A DNA stretch of 64,000 bases from Cyanobium sp. Tous-M-B4 (GTDB lineage Bacteria > Cyanobacteriota > Cyanobacteriia > PCC-6307 > Cyanobiaceae), in contig NZ_JAGQBA010000003.1 in NCBI RefSeq assembly GCF_024345395.1, positions 350,130 to 414,129 of the forward strand, written 5' to 3'. Position numbers and translations under genes: made by a program. Positions 26,956-35,194 of this stretch are shown here, piece by piece; position 1 is the stretch's first letter; the number at the start of each line of letters is the position of its first letter. A model generated the notes under the pieces. The model had not been told where the DNA came from and ran no database searches. It saw only the letters and a list, made by a program, of their open reading frames with translations.

Positions 26956-27906
26956 CTAGCGCTGGGCGACAATCACCAGCACGCCTGGGAGATCGGAACC
27001 CAGCACGCCATGCTTCCAGCTGGCAATGTGATGAATGGCCACATCGCTGAATCCGGCCTTCCGCAGCTGATCCAGCACATCCCAGCCGGGGACCCTATAA
27101 ACCAGAGATCCGCTCTCCGGCCGGATGGGGTCGCCATGAAATTCCGCCTCGCCGTTCGGAATTAGCGCATCTGTTTGGGGGTCGTGGCTGGCCTTGATGA
27201 TCGAGCCCAGCTGCCCAAATGCCAGGGGGCAAGTTGCCAGGAGGCGCCCACCGGGCCGCAACACCCGAGCGATCTGGAGAAAAGCCCCATCCAGATCACG
27301 CACATGCTCAAACAATTCGTTGCACAACACCAGATCGAAGCTGTTATCCGCAAAGGTGAGGGCACTCAGATCCTGGTGCTGAATCTCGCTGAAGGAACGC
27401 TCGGCAGCATCTAGATATTCACTGCACTGCAGGCGATCCGAGCCCAGGTGAAGGGACAGCCACTGGGCGAAGCCAGAAAGAGCCTCCACCAGGTACACCT
27501 GGCTATGCCCGAGACTCTCCAGATATCCATAAAAATGCTCGAGCAGCCAAAGCACAGCTCTGTTGCGACTGAGCAGACCATCTGCGATCAATGATTCGCG
27601 GTAGTTCGGGCCCTGGATCGCAATGGCATCGGGCGCTATGTGACGATCGGTGAAGGGCTCCAGAAACCCAACCTGTCGCGTCATGGCAACACATTCATCT
27701 AGCAGGGCTGCCTGACGCAGCAGGCCCTCCAATTCAGGCTGGAAGTCGGCAAAACTGCCGTAGCGGCGGTGCAGGTCATGCAGAGCGAGCACGGCCTGGC
27801 TGAGCCTCGGCAATGGATGATCGAGTGACTGAGCCAAGGGGCGCTTGGCGGGTTTATTGGACTGTAGGGACGGTGCAGGAGCACCGCATCCCCGACCATG
27901 CATCAT
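26956..27906 (-). CDS. SAM-dependent methyltransferase, class I
   Basis: The 316-aa protein has a Methyltransf_11-like core in the middle: the SFDLVLCNELFEHVRDLDGAFLQ block and RVLRPGGRLLATCPLAFG are typical. The glycine loop is degenerate (VYLVEALSGFAQW instead of E-x-G-x-G), but an acidic residue follows on the next strand (CSEYLD). The C-terminus ends in a Rossmann-type strand (DLPGVLVIVAQR). It lies 92 bases upstream of the large glycosyltransferase on the same strand, so it probably methylates the product of this locus. ATG codons lie at 27906 and 27903. Confidence 0.75.
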   Translation of the reverse strand: MMHGRGCGAPAPSLQSNKPAKRPLAQSLDHPLPRLSQAVLALHDLHRRYGSFADFQPELEGLLRQAALLDECVAMTRQVGFLEPFTDRHIAPDAIAIQGPNYRESLIADGLLSRNRAVLWLLEHFYGYLESLGHSQVYLVEALSGFAQWLSLHLGSDRLQCSEYLDAAERSFSEIQHQDLSALTFADNSFDLVLCNELFEHVRDLDGAFLQIARVLRPGGRLLATCPLAFGQLGSIIKASHDPQTDALIPNGEAEFHGDPIRPESGSLVYRVPGWDVLDQLRKAGFSDVAIHHIASWKHGVLGSDLPGVLVIVAQR

Positions 27907-27953
27907 CTATCGATCAGATTAAAGTTGTGCTCTAAGAATCGGCCTGGCCTGGC

Positions 27954-28994
27954 TTGGCAACAGCGATACTGCATATCGGCCTCGAAAAAACTGGCACTTC
28001 GTCGCTGCAGGAGTTTCTTCAGCTCAATCGAGAGCAGCTGTTACTGCGTGAGGGAATCTGGATCCCTGATTTTCTAGGCAGAGGCTCGCAATGGCCTCTT
28101 GCCGTCATCGCCTACGCCGATGCACGCTCCGACGATCTCACCGCTCCCCTCGGCAATGCTCAAACGCGACTGTGCCGCATTGAAGAGCTACGCCAACAGA
28201 TCATTGCCAGTGTCCAGAAGAACCCAGCCCGAGTCCACTGCTTTTCATCCGAACACCTCTCCTCACGACTCACCAGCGTGGAAGAGATCACCCGGCTGCG
28301 CGACTTCCTAAGCCCTCTGTTCGACGACATCACGATTCTTCTTTATCTGCGGGAGCCGATCCGCCTAGCCATCAGTCGCCAGAGCACATACGTGAAGATG
28401 GGGCTCGGTCCATTTCAGTTGCCAACCCCCCAGCAGCTCGCGGAAGGGTTCAATTTCCGAACCATCATCGAACTCTGGCAGTCAGTTTTTGCCGGCTGTC
28501 TTCAGGTCAGGCTGTTCGATCCATCCCAACCATCATTCGATCTGATCAACGACTTCTGTGATGCGGTGGGCATTGCGGATTCCGACCGCTATCTCCGACC
28601 TGAGCGTGTCAATGAATCGCTCGACTGGACCGTGATGCGCTTGCTATCCCGGATCAACCAGGTCGCCCATGAACGGTGGGGTGAGCCGCTGCCATGGACC
28701 TATCTGCAGCGACTGGTGTCGTTGCTCGAGCAAATGTCCAATGCCCCTGGCCGCGTACGCAGCAGCTACGTGGCCCCGGCGGATGCCGTGGTGGCGTACC
28801 ACGCCTACTTCGCTGAGCAGGAGCAGTGGCTACTCGCAGGTTTCTTCCCTGGTCAACGATCGCTCTGGCACAGCCCCTACCGACCACCGGAGACGGAGGA
28901 GGCCCTAGCTGCCCCAGCCCAAATTCTGACCATCAGCGACGCCGAGGAGATGCTGTGCCGGGTGATCGTGGAGCTGCCTGCCCTGCAGGCCTAA
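27954..28994 (+). CDS. Sulfotransferase-like P-loop protein
   Basis: The 346-aa protein begins with ILHIGLEKTGTSSLQEFLQ, the HxGxxKTGTTxLQ form of the PAPS-binding P-loop seen in cyanobacterial and animal-like sulfotransferases. A REPIRLAISRQSTYVK block near 138 matches the 3'-phosphate site. The TTG at 27954 is the only start close enough to the P-loop. It is divergent from the methyltransferase operon (47 bases). A role in sulfating a surface polymer is inference from context. Confidence 0.7.
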   Translation: MATAILHIGLEKTGTSSLQEFLQLNREQLLLREGIWIPDFLGRGSQWPLAVIAYADARSDDLTAPLGNAQTRLCRIEELRQQIIASVQKNPARVHCFSSEHLSSRLTSVEEITRLRDFLSPLFDDITILLYLREPIRLAISRQSTYVKMGLGPFQLPTPQQLAEGFNFRTIIELWQSVFAGCLQVRLFDPSQPSFDLINDFCDAVGIADSDRYLRPERVNESLDWTVMRLLSRINQVAHERWGEPLPWTYLQRLVSLLEQMSNAPGRVRSSYVAPADAVVAYHAYFAEQEQWLLAGFFPGQRSLWHSPYRPPETEEALAAPAQILTISDAEEMLCRVIVELPALQA

Positions 28995-29040
28995 TTCCTG
29001 ATCGCCTGGCACCCATCGAGGCACGATGGTGCCTCCAAAA

Positions 29041-29083
29041 ACTGTTCAGTTGCAAAGACTGTTCAGATGCGACGACTGTTCAG
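29041..29083. repeat. Three 9-bp direct repeats at exact 17-bp spacing
   Basis: ACTGTTCAG occurs at 29041, 29058 and 29075, with variable bases between. The last copy contains the stop codon of the convergent glycosyltransferase. No hairpin was seen. The function is unknown. Confidence 0.7.
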
Positions 29084-30213
29084 GTCCAACGGCCGAACCA
29101 GCGATGGCGCCATTCACCGCTGCGGAGCAGGGCACGGCCGGAGCCCCGCCCGCGATGGAGATACCAGAGGCGATTGAGGGGAAAGCTACGCCGGTTCTGG
29201 GCGGCCAAGGTCGGGTCCCGGCGCAGGGTGGCGCTCTCCTGTGGGTTGCAGGCCAGCATCGGCGCATGGGCAAAACTGCCGTCCAGTCGATCCACCGCCG
29301 GGCAGGCCAGCAGGCGATCCCGGTAGTCGAGGTCCTCGCAGTAGGCCGGATAGAAGCGTTCGTCAAACAGACCCACCGCATCCCAGGCCAGGGCTGTGAG
29401 CAGAAAGGCGGAGAAAGCCCGCTCGCCAGGCAGCAGGGGCATAAATTGGGGGCGATCGGTGTCCATCCGCTCCAAGGCCATCGCCAGCACTCCCGGGGCC
29501 AACCGCACATCGTGATTGGCTATCAGGGCCAGCGACGCCTCCGGAAAGCTCCGCAGAATCAGGTTCCAGGCCCCCGCCACGCCGAGGTTGCCAAAGGGGC
29601 GCGCCACACGCACCCGGCCCACCCTGGGGTGGCCTTCCTCCTCAAGCCGTACCAAGACCCGCCTCAGGGCAACGGCTTCCTCGTCATTGCGATCGCCGCT
29701 CTGATCGACGATGGCCAGGGTCTGCACGGGAAGGTCCAGGCTGGCCAGCAACGCCAGCAGATGCTCCACGCCATTTAGGAGCGGCACTCCCAGCAGGGGC
29801 AGGCAACCCTGCGGCGGGGGTGCCGGCTTCAGCTGATCGAGGGTTTGCCAGAACAGCTCAGGCAGCTGCGGATCGCTGCAGCGCTCACTCACATCCGCCA
29901 GACAGGCCCAGAGCTGCGGCGCCGCCAGCTGATCGGGATCGGGAGGATCGGGCAGGTGCAGCGGCAGTCCATCACGCCATTGCAGCAGCCACTGCAGCAC
30001 TGCCAGCCGCGCCCGCTGCACCTCCCCCAGCTCCAGCAGCAAGTCGATCGCTCGGGCCCGCTGCTCATCGGAGCCGTGCAACAGCCAATCGCTATCAGCA
30101 AGCTGCCCTCCGTAACGAGCTCCGAGACCTCGCCAGCTGGCCACTGCCGACTCAAGAGCCTGGAGAGAATTCAGCGAGCTGGGATCTTGCTGCATGGCCA
30201 TGCCGACGTGCAC
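29080..30213 (-). CDS. GT2-like glycosyltransferase
   Basis: The 377-aa protein has an N-terminal helical part (about 1-135) and a GT2-type Rossmann domain: VPLLNGVEHLLALLASL, then TLAIVDQSG, a GNLGVAGAWNLILR block and ALIANHDVRLAPG, with a CEDLDYRDRL segment matching the acceptor side. The nucleotide-sugar site is less canonical than in the larger enzymes, so the substrate cannot be named. The ORF starts with a GTG at 30213; ATGs at 30201 and 30195 are also plausible. It lies downstream of the small Ser/Pro-rich gene but after a strong terminator. Confidence 0.7.
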   Translation of the reverse strand: MHVGMAMQQDPSSLNSLQALESAVASWRGLGARYGGQLADSDWLLHGSDEQRARAIDLLLELGEVQRARLAVLQWLLQWRDGLPLHLPDPPDPDQLAAPQLWACLADVSERCSDPQLPELFWQTLDQLKPAPPPQGCLPLLGVPLLNGVEHLLALLASLDLPVQTLAIVDQSGDRNDEEAVALRRVLVRLEEEGHPRVGRVRVARPFGNLGVAGAWNLILRSFPEASLALIANHDVRLAPGVLAMALERMDTDRPQFMPLLPGERAFSAFLLTALAWDAVGLFDERFYPAYCEDLDYRDRLLACPAVDRLDGSFAHAPMLACNPQESATLRRDPTLAAQNRRSFPLNRLWYLHRGRGSGRALLRSGEWRHRWFGRWT

Positions 30214-30217
30214 TCAT

Positions 30218-30244
30218 AAAAAATGCCCGGCCGAAGCCGGGCAT
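30218..30244 (-). terminator. Rho-independent terminator with TTCG tetraloop
   Basis: On the minus strand a perfect 9-bp stem (ATGCCCGGC with GCCGGGCAT) closes a TTCG tetraloop and is followed by six Ts. It ends the transcript of the 138-aa gene 26 bases upstream and separates it from the glycosyltransferase gene. Confidence 0.88.
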
Positions 30245-30270
30245 GAAAAGGGAAGAACAACGAAGATCGT

Positions 30271-30687
30271 TCAGCCCTTGCCCTTGCTGGATTTGAAGAT
30301 CTGATCCAGGGTTCCATTCGAGCTGGGCGTGAGATCGGGGAGACCTGAAACGGGGTTCAGGAAATCGGCCGGTGCTGTCACCACGGTGCTTCTAGTGGGC
30401 GATCCGATCAAGTCGGGCTTACCTGCAGTGGCAGGCTTCTGACCAAGAACAATGGCATCAGCAGGCCCTGAAACTTCAGGAACACCGGTTATGGCATCTA
30501 TTTGGAGGCTTCCGGTCGACCCAATTTCCAGCCGATTTAGCTGGCCTTGAGGGTAGCCAATAGTCTTGTGGAGGTCTTCGGTGCGCTGGGGCATCGAAGA
30601 GGTTTCGTAGACATTTTTGCCGTTGGGCTTTGAATCGCTCAGAAAGTCATAAAGACTCTGGCCTTCGGGCAGGGTTGAGGATGGCAT
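30271..30687 (-). CDS. Small Ser/Thr/Pro/Gly-rich protein; possible export substrate
   Basis: The 138-aa protein is unrecognised. It has no Cys, no membrane helix and no classical signal peptide. Its composition is rich in Ser, Thr, Pro, Gly and Asp, with repeated PDL/PxSG motifs (SGPAD, GKPDLIG, SGLPDL), and it ends in Lys-Gly-Lys-Gly. A strong terminator follows 26 bases after the stop, which suggests a separately and perhaps highly expressed transcript. It lies between a glycosyltransferase gene and the secretion-linked genes, so I infer a possible substrate of the type I system. It lacks the RTX repeats expected for a classical T1SS substrate, and a GG leader is not evident. Confidence 0.6.
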   Translation of the reverse strand: MPSSTLPEGQSLYDFLSDSKPNGKNVYETSSMPQRTEDLHKTIGYPQGQLNRLEIGSTGSLQIDAITGVPEVSGPADAIVLGQKPATAGKPDLIGSPTRSTVVTAPADFLNPVSGLPDLTPSSNGTLDQIFKSSKGKG

Positions 30688-30874
30688 GGCGGTTCGCGTT
30701 CAGAGGATACGTGGCCGTCAGGCTGCGAGACCTGGCGGTTGCCTCAGATGTGGTGCAGGACTCCTTCAACCTACAGCAAACTTGCTTGAACCATCGGGAC
30801 CATGCGCGTCCATTCTCAAAACCGCTCCCAAGCTGTCCGCCTGATCCGGTGGCACACGTCTCAGAGGTCAATCC

Positions 30875-32209
30875 GTGGCCATGGCTGAGATCTCCTCGAT
30901 CAATCCCCAGGGTCCTGACTTGGCCCTTCTGGAGCTGGCGGCGCTGCATCAGCAGCAGGGACGTTGGCTCGAGGCTGCTGCGATCTACGGCTCCCTGGCT
31001 CAGCAGAATCCCCAGGATCACCGGCTGCTGGCCAACCAGGGCAATGCCCTCTGGCTCGCCGACCTGCCCGAAGCGGGAGCCCAGTCCTATCGCCAGGCTC
31101 TGGCACTTCAGCCCGACAGCAGCGTCAGCCTGCGGGGTCTGGCGAGCTGCCTGCGGGACCTAAACCTCTGGCAGGAAGCCCTGCGGACCAGGGAACGGGC
31201 TGCGGCCCTGATCAACTACGGCAGCAACGAAGAGGCCATGAACCGCTGGTCCCGCAGTCAGTTGCTGGTGGGTGCCCAGCAATGGCGTGAGGCCTTCGAT
31301 GCCATGGCCTGCCGCCATCACCCTCCGGGCAGCCCACCGCTGGATCTACTGCAGCCGCGGCTTGAGATCGAAACTGAACAAGGATATGGCGACACCTTCC
31401 AGTTCCTGCGCTTCCTCGTCGCGGTGGTGCAGCAGCGCGACGCCGCCGGTCAACTGGAGCCCGTGGATCTGTGGGTGGAGCCGAATCTGGTGGAGCTGCT
31501 GCAGGAGGGCCTGGCCTGGCTGCCATGCCCACCCCGCCTGCTTGCGGTGGGCGATGGTCCATCACCAAACATTCAGCCCAATCACCAGACGGTTGCCACC
31601 CCTGGATTGGGGCGTCCGACCCTGCTCGATCTCCCCCACCATCTGGCCATCGACACCGTCAGCCCGCAAGGCGCCTACCTGCACAACCCCCTCTGGCCGG
31701 AGCGTCAGCGCCGAGGCGAGCCGCCGCTGGTTGGGATTTGCTGGGCTGCGGGACGGAAGCTCGACGACCCGTTCACAACCCGGGAGTACGGCAAGCGCAC
31801 CCTGCCACCTGTCGTGCTCTGGCGCCTGCTGGAGGGCCTGCGGCAGCGGGGTGCCTCGGTCGTGAGCCTTCAGGTCGGTGCCGACGCACACACTGCCGAG
31901 GCGCTCGGCTTTCCGTTCTCGGCCCCACCTGAACCCATTGAGAGCTTCCTTGGCTCAGCCCGAATGCTGAACCAGATCGATTTGCTGGTAAGCGTAGACA
32001 CGGCCCTAGCCCATCTCGCTGGAGCGATGAACAGACCTGCTTGGATCCTGCTGCCCTGGAGCGCCGATCCCCGCTGGCTGGAGGCCGGCTCCAGCTGCCC
32101 TTGGTACGGCAGTCTTCGCCTGTTCCGGCAACCCCGCAGCGGCGACTGGCACGGGGCCATCGATGCCCTGCTCAATGCCTGGGACGCTGATCCAGTCCAT
32201 GATTGTTGA
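30875..32209 (+). CDS. TPR protein with glycosyltransferase-like C-terminal domain
   Basis: The 444-aa protein has about three tetratricopeptide repeats (residues 15-120, with the ALALQPDSSVSLRGLASCL pattern) followed by a GT-B half-domain like that of GT9/GT41-type proteins. The key block is LLVSVDTALAHLAGAMNRPAWILLP near 375, then the WYGSLRLFRQ segment. Such proteins are common in bacterial glycosylation loci and may add sugars to proteins. The GTG at 30875 follows AGAGG by 7 bases; an ATG lies two codons later. It precedes the duplicated orphan protein by 20 bases. Confidence 0.75.
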   Translation: MAMAEISSINPQGPDLALLELAALHQQQGRWLEAAAIYGSLAQQNPQDHRLLANQGNALWLADLPEAGAQSYRQALALQPDSSVSLRGLASCLRDLNLWQEALRTRERAAALINYGSNEEAMNRWSRSQLLVGAQQWREAFDAMACRHHPPGSPPLDLLQPRLEIETEQGYGDTFQFLRFLVAVVQQRDAAGQLEPVDLWVEPNLVELLQEGLAWLPCPPRLLAVGDGPSPNIQPNHQTVATPGLGRPTLLDLPHHLAIDTVSPQGAYLHNPLWPERQRRGEPPLVGICWAAGRKLDDPFTTREYGKRTLPPVVLWRLLEGLRQRGASVVSLQVGADAHTAEALGFPFSAPPEPIESFLGSARMLNQIDLLVSVDTALAHLAGAMNRPAWILLPWSADPRWLEAGSSCPWYGSLRLFRQPRSGDWHGAIDALLNAWDADPVHDC

Positions 32210-32229
32210 GATAACAGGATCCCTTGGTC

Positions 32230-33324
32230 ATGGGTCGATTACGGCGTCTGCTAGGTCTCGGCTGGCTGGAATCCAGCAAGCAGGAGAGGCCACCGGCCCT
32301 CTCGCTGGATCCCGACTCACGGCCCAGCGCCGAGCCGAGTCCCCTTGAGCTGACCCCCTGGTCAGCCACCCAGCTGATCCATATCTTTCAGCAGCTCAGC
32401 CAGCAGCCAGACCGCGCCAGCCTTGAGGGGGCCCGGGCCTCGCGAGAGTGTCTCTCCCGCTTCTGGCTGGCCGCGCCGGTGGATCAGCTGGAAAGCCTCT
32501 ACGGCGGACCGATCGGCCAGGCCCACCGACTGCTGCTGGCCAGCATCCTGCCGGCCCTGCCGCTCACACCCCAGGAAGAAGGCTGGAAGGCCAGCCTCAC
32601 CCACTACCTACTCGACTCCTTCGAGCGGCCCGAAAGTCCGAACGTGTTGCTGGCCCTGCTGCCTTACTACGACCGGGCCTGTCTGCGGGTCGCCGATGCC
32701 AAGCAGCAGATACCCGGATGGCTGCTGGGTGATTACGCCGAGCGCTGCGAGCCAGCCTTAGCCGACCAGCTGCGCCAACGCAGCAACCGACCGGCCCTGC
32801 CTGGCCAGATGCCGGCAACACCGACGCCATCGATTGCGAGCAGCGACGCCCCACCCCTGCCGGATCTTGCCCCGCTGCAGGGGGATGACTGCATGGCCCT
32901 GATCACCGATGCCGGCTTCCTCGGTCGGGTGGGAGGACTGATAAACGTCTACGCCATTGATCCCGGCGACGCCGAGGTGAAGCGCGAACTGGCAGCTGAG
33001 CGCCGCCAGGTGGCCCAGATCTGGCTTGATGTGGAGACAAACCAGGTGGAGGCCCTCTACCGCACCCCCTTCGGCCAGCTCACGGCCAACCTGATCGCCT
33101 CAGGATTCGCCCGAGAACCGATCAGCAGTGAGGAGGAAGCCGTGCGCCTGCAGCTGGGAGCCGTACTCGGCAGCCTGGAGCATCCCCGCAGCCTCAATGC
33201 CTTGATGGCTGCCGTGCTCTACTTCCCAGCCGGCCGCGTCAGCTTCAGCGGCAGCGCCGAGGCAAAGCTGCCGAGTTGGGTGCTCACCGAACTGGAGCTT
33301 TGGCGCAGCCGCTCGCCGGTCTGA
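32230..33324 (+). CDS. Unrecognised protein with an internal tandem duplication
   Basis: The 364-aa protein contains two copies of a domain of about 95 residues (about 74-170 and 262-358). Both copies share the pattern W-L-x3-V-x2-Q-x-E-x-LY-x2-P-x-GQ, then a helix with L-I/L-AS, and later P-x-S-x-N-x-L-x-A, and end near P-x-W-V/L-L. The linker is Pro/Ala/Thr-rich. There is no signal peptide and no known catalytic motif. It is transcribed after the TPR glycosyltransferase (20 bases) and converges on the type I secretion operon. I do not recognise the family. ATG 32230 is preferred to the TTG at 32224. Confidence 0.65.
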   Translation: MGRLRRLLGLGWLESSKQERPPALSLDPDSRPSAEPSPLELTPWSATQLIHIFQQLSQQPDRASLEGARASRECLSRFWLAAPVDQLESLYGGPIGQAHRLLLASILPALPLTPQEEGWKASLTHYLLDSFERPESPNVLLALLPYYDRACLRVADAKQQIPGWLLGDYAERCEPALADQLRQRSNRPALPGQMPATPTPSIASSDAPPLPDLAPLQGDDCMALITDAGFLGRVGGLINVYAIDPGDAEVKRELAAERRQVAQIWLDVETNQVEALYRTPFGQLTANLIASGFAREPISSEEEAVRLQLGAVLGSLEHPRSLNALMAAVLYFPAGRVSFSGSAEAKLPSWVLTELELWRSRSPV

Positions 33325-33332
33325 ATGGCCAA

Positions 33333-33358
33333 GTGAGCACGGAAAACGCAGTGCTCGC
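33333..33358 (+). terminator. Possible terminator hairpin between convergent operons
   Basis: An 8-bp stem (GTGAGCAC with GTGCTCGC, one wobble) encloses a 10-base loop and is followed by a short T run (GTTTT). It lies between the end of the duplicated orphan gene and the end of the small membrane gene. The T run is short and the loop long, so this is tentative. Confidence 0.35.
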
Positions 33359-33366
33359 TTCGTTTT

Positions 33367-33636
33367 CTAGCGGTTGAAGTCCTGCCAGAGCAGCCAGTAA
33401 GCCAAGCCGCCCAGGGCCGGTGCCAGCACCAGGGGCAGTGCTGCCAGCACCATCAGGGTCAGGGAAGAAGTCCATAACCCGACTGCCCCAGCCACCCCCA
33501 GATCCACCAGGGCCAGCAGGGCAAGGAGGGTGCGAGGTCGCTTAATCCAGCTCCAGAGGCGCACCAGCAGCAGCGATCGCTGCTGCTGGTGCCGCAGATC
33601 CTCCGGCAGGAACCCCCGGCCTCCAGGCTCCATCAA
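33367..33636 (-). CDS. Small membrane protein of the secretion operon
   Basis: The 89-aa protein has two hydrophobic helices (about 35-55 and 57-82), a basic N-terminal third and the tail WLLWQDFNR. It overlaps the HlyD gene start or stop by 4 bases (ATGA), so it is translationally coupled to the adaptor. I know no function for it. It may support the exporter complex. A perfect 32-bp palindrome built around a HIP1 octamer lies in its coding sequence. Confidence 0.7.
   Translation of the reverse strand: MMEPGGRGFLPEDLRHQQQRSLLLVRLWSWIKRPRTLLALLALVDLGVAGAVGLWTSSLTLMVLAALPLVLAPALGGLAYWLLWQDFNR
33561..33592. repeat. Perfect 32-bp palindrome centred on HIP1 (GCGATCGC)
   Basis: The core octamer GCGATCGC (33573-33580) is flanked by CAG triplets on the left and CTG triplets on the right, so the whole 33561-33592 segment reads the same on both strands. 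It lies in the small membrane protein gene. A cruciform or protein site is possible, but chance from repetitive CAG codons is a real alternative. Confidence 0.85.
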
Positions 33637-35192
33637 CGCAGCCGCTCCAGTTCACGGCGCTTGTCCGAGAACATCCCGGTGAGGATGGCAATGAAGGGCC
33701 GCTGGCGCAGCTGAATGTCGGCCGTCAGGCTCATGCCGGCTTTGAGCGGGATGAGCCGGCGGCCAGCCTGAAGCGTCTGGCGCTGCAGCCTCAGGATCGT
33801 GGGGTAGTAGAGGCCAGTGGCCTCGGCGCCAAGGGCAGACCTCATCTCATCGGGAGTGAGCGCGTCGGAGCCGATGCGCAGCACCGTGGCCTCAAGGTGG
33901 CCGTAATCGGCAGCGGGGAAGGTATCGAGCGAAAGATCGGCCGACTGTCCGGGTTCTAGGAAACCGATCACCTTGCTGGGCACGAAGACCTTCGCCTCAA
34001 GCGCGTCCCCGGGCACCAGCTTCAGCATCGGCGTGGCGGCATCCACCACGCTGCCGCGGGAGACATCGAGGTCGAAAACCACACCGGAGCTGCCAGCCTT
34101 GATCTGGCCATACTGCAGCTGGAGGTTCGCCTGACGGATCTCGTCGTCGAGCTGGCTGATCTGGCGCAGATTTGCCTCGATGCGGCCCCGCAGGTCGGCG
34201 CCTGGAACAGCCTGAGAGCTAGCCAGTTGGGCTCTTAGACCGGCGAGTTGGCGCTCCTCCTCGGCGATCCTGCTGCGCAGCTGCTCAGCGGCATCAAGAA
34301 ACTGCAGCAGCTGCACCTCACTGGCGGCGCCACTGCGCACCAGATCCTTGTAGCGGCCAGCGATGTCAGCTGAAACGGTGTAGGAGCGGCGCAGGCCACG
34401 CAGCCGCTCCTCGCTTTGACGCAACTCCTGCAGGGCCACCTCACGCCGGCTGGTGAGTTCAGTGGCCTGACTACGCAGCTGTTCCCGCTGATTGGCCGTT
34501 AGGCCGGAGGCGAGTCGATCGCCCAGGGCGGAGGCATAGATCTGGTTTTCGCTCTCCAGGCGACCGCGCACCGCCGTCGCGGCTGCCAGCTTGCTGCGGG
34601 CCTCACGCAGGTCGTAGCGAAGCAGTTCCTGTCCTGCCGCCACCCTGTCACCCTCCCTGACCAGAACGGCCTCCACCACACCTGACACCGGTGCCTGCAC
34701 CTCCTTGACGCGGCTGCCGGGCTGAAGCTTGCCCTGCACGGCGATGGTCTCGCCCAGGGGGGCCAGAAAGGCCCACAGCACCACCGCACCTGTGCTGCAG
34801 ACGATCGTCCAAACCAGCACCCGCGAAGAGCGCTTCTGCGGACGCAGCAGCACGGGTTGGTTGAACTGCCAGTCACCCCCGACGGGGCCCTGGTTTTTGT
34901 GCGCCTGCAGGGCCAGAAGGCTCGAAGGCAGGAAAGGATTTTGGTACTCCTCGCCGCCTGAAACCGAGCCCGCGGCCGGCAGCGACGGGGGGGGCGGCAG
35001 GGCGGAGGGCTCGCCGGAATTGCCGATCAGATCGACACGCACACGCACTAGATCCTGATCAACGACCGAGGCCGAGGGGGATGGGGAGGCGGACCGTCCG
35101 CCCCTCCCCCGCATCCAGGCCAGGGTGCGTTCAAACAACTCAACCAGAAAGGAATCCGCGGTGTTGTCGGAGCTGGAGGACTGTTTCGCCAT
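33633..35192 (-). CDS. HlyD-family periplasmic adaptor (type I secretion)
   Basis: This 519-aa adaptor links an inner-membrane ABC exporter to the outer membrane. A low-complexity cytoplasmic N-terminus is followed by one membrane helix near 120 (VLVWTIVCSTGAVVLWAFL), a biotinyl-lipoyl half-motif (VQAPVSGVVEAVLVREGDRV), a long coiled coil (about 190-330), and the second lipoyl half with SSGVVFDLDVSRGSVV. I chose the ATG at 35192, two bases after the ABC gene stop, over a longer GTG-type start that would overlap it. It is in the middle of the secretion operon and coupled to the small membrane gene. Confidence 0.93.
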   Translation of the reverse strand: MAKQSSSSDNTADSFLVELFERTLAWMRGRGGRSASPSPSASVVDQDLVRVRVDLIGNSGEPSALPPPPSLPAAGSVSGGEEYQNPFLPSSLLALQAHKNQGPVGGDWQFNQPVLLRPQKRSSRVLVWTIVCSTGAVVLWAFLAPLGETIAVQGKLQPGSRVKEVQAPVSGVVEAVLVREGDRVAAGQELLRYDLREARSKLAAATAVRGRLESENQIYASALGDRLASGLTANQREQLRSQATELTSRREVALQELRQSEERLRGLRRSYTVSADIAGRYKDLVRSGAASEVQLLQFLDAAEQLRSRIAEEERQLAGLRAQLASSQAVPGADLRGRIEANLRQISQLDDEIRQANLQLQYGQIKAGSSGVVFDLDVSRGSVVDAATPMLKLVPGDALEAKVFVPSKVIGFLEPGQSADLSLDTFPAADYGHLEATVLRIGSDALTPDEMRSALGAEATGLYYPTILRLQRQTLQAGRRLIPLKAGMSLTADIQLRQRPFIAILTGMFSDKRRELERLR

Positions 35193-35194
35193 GG

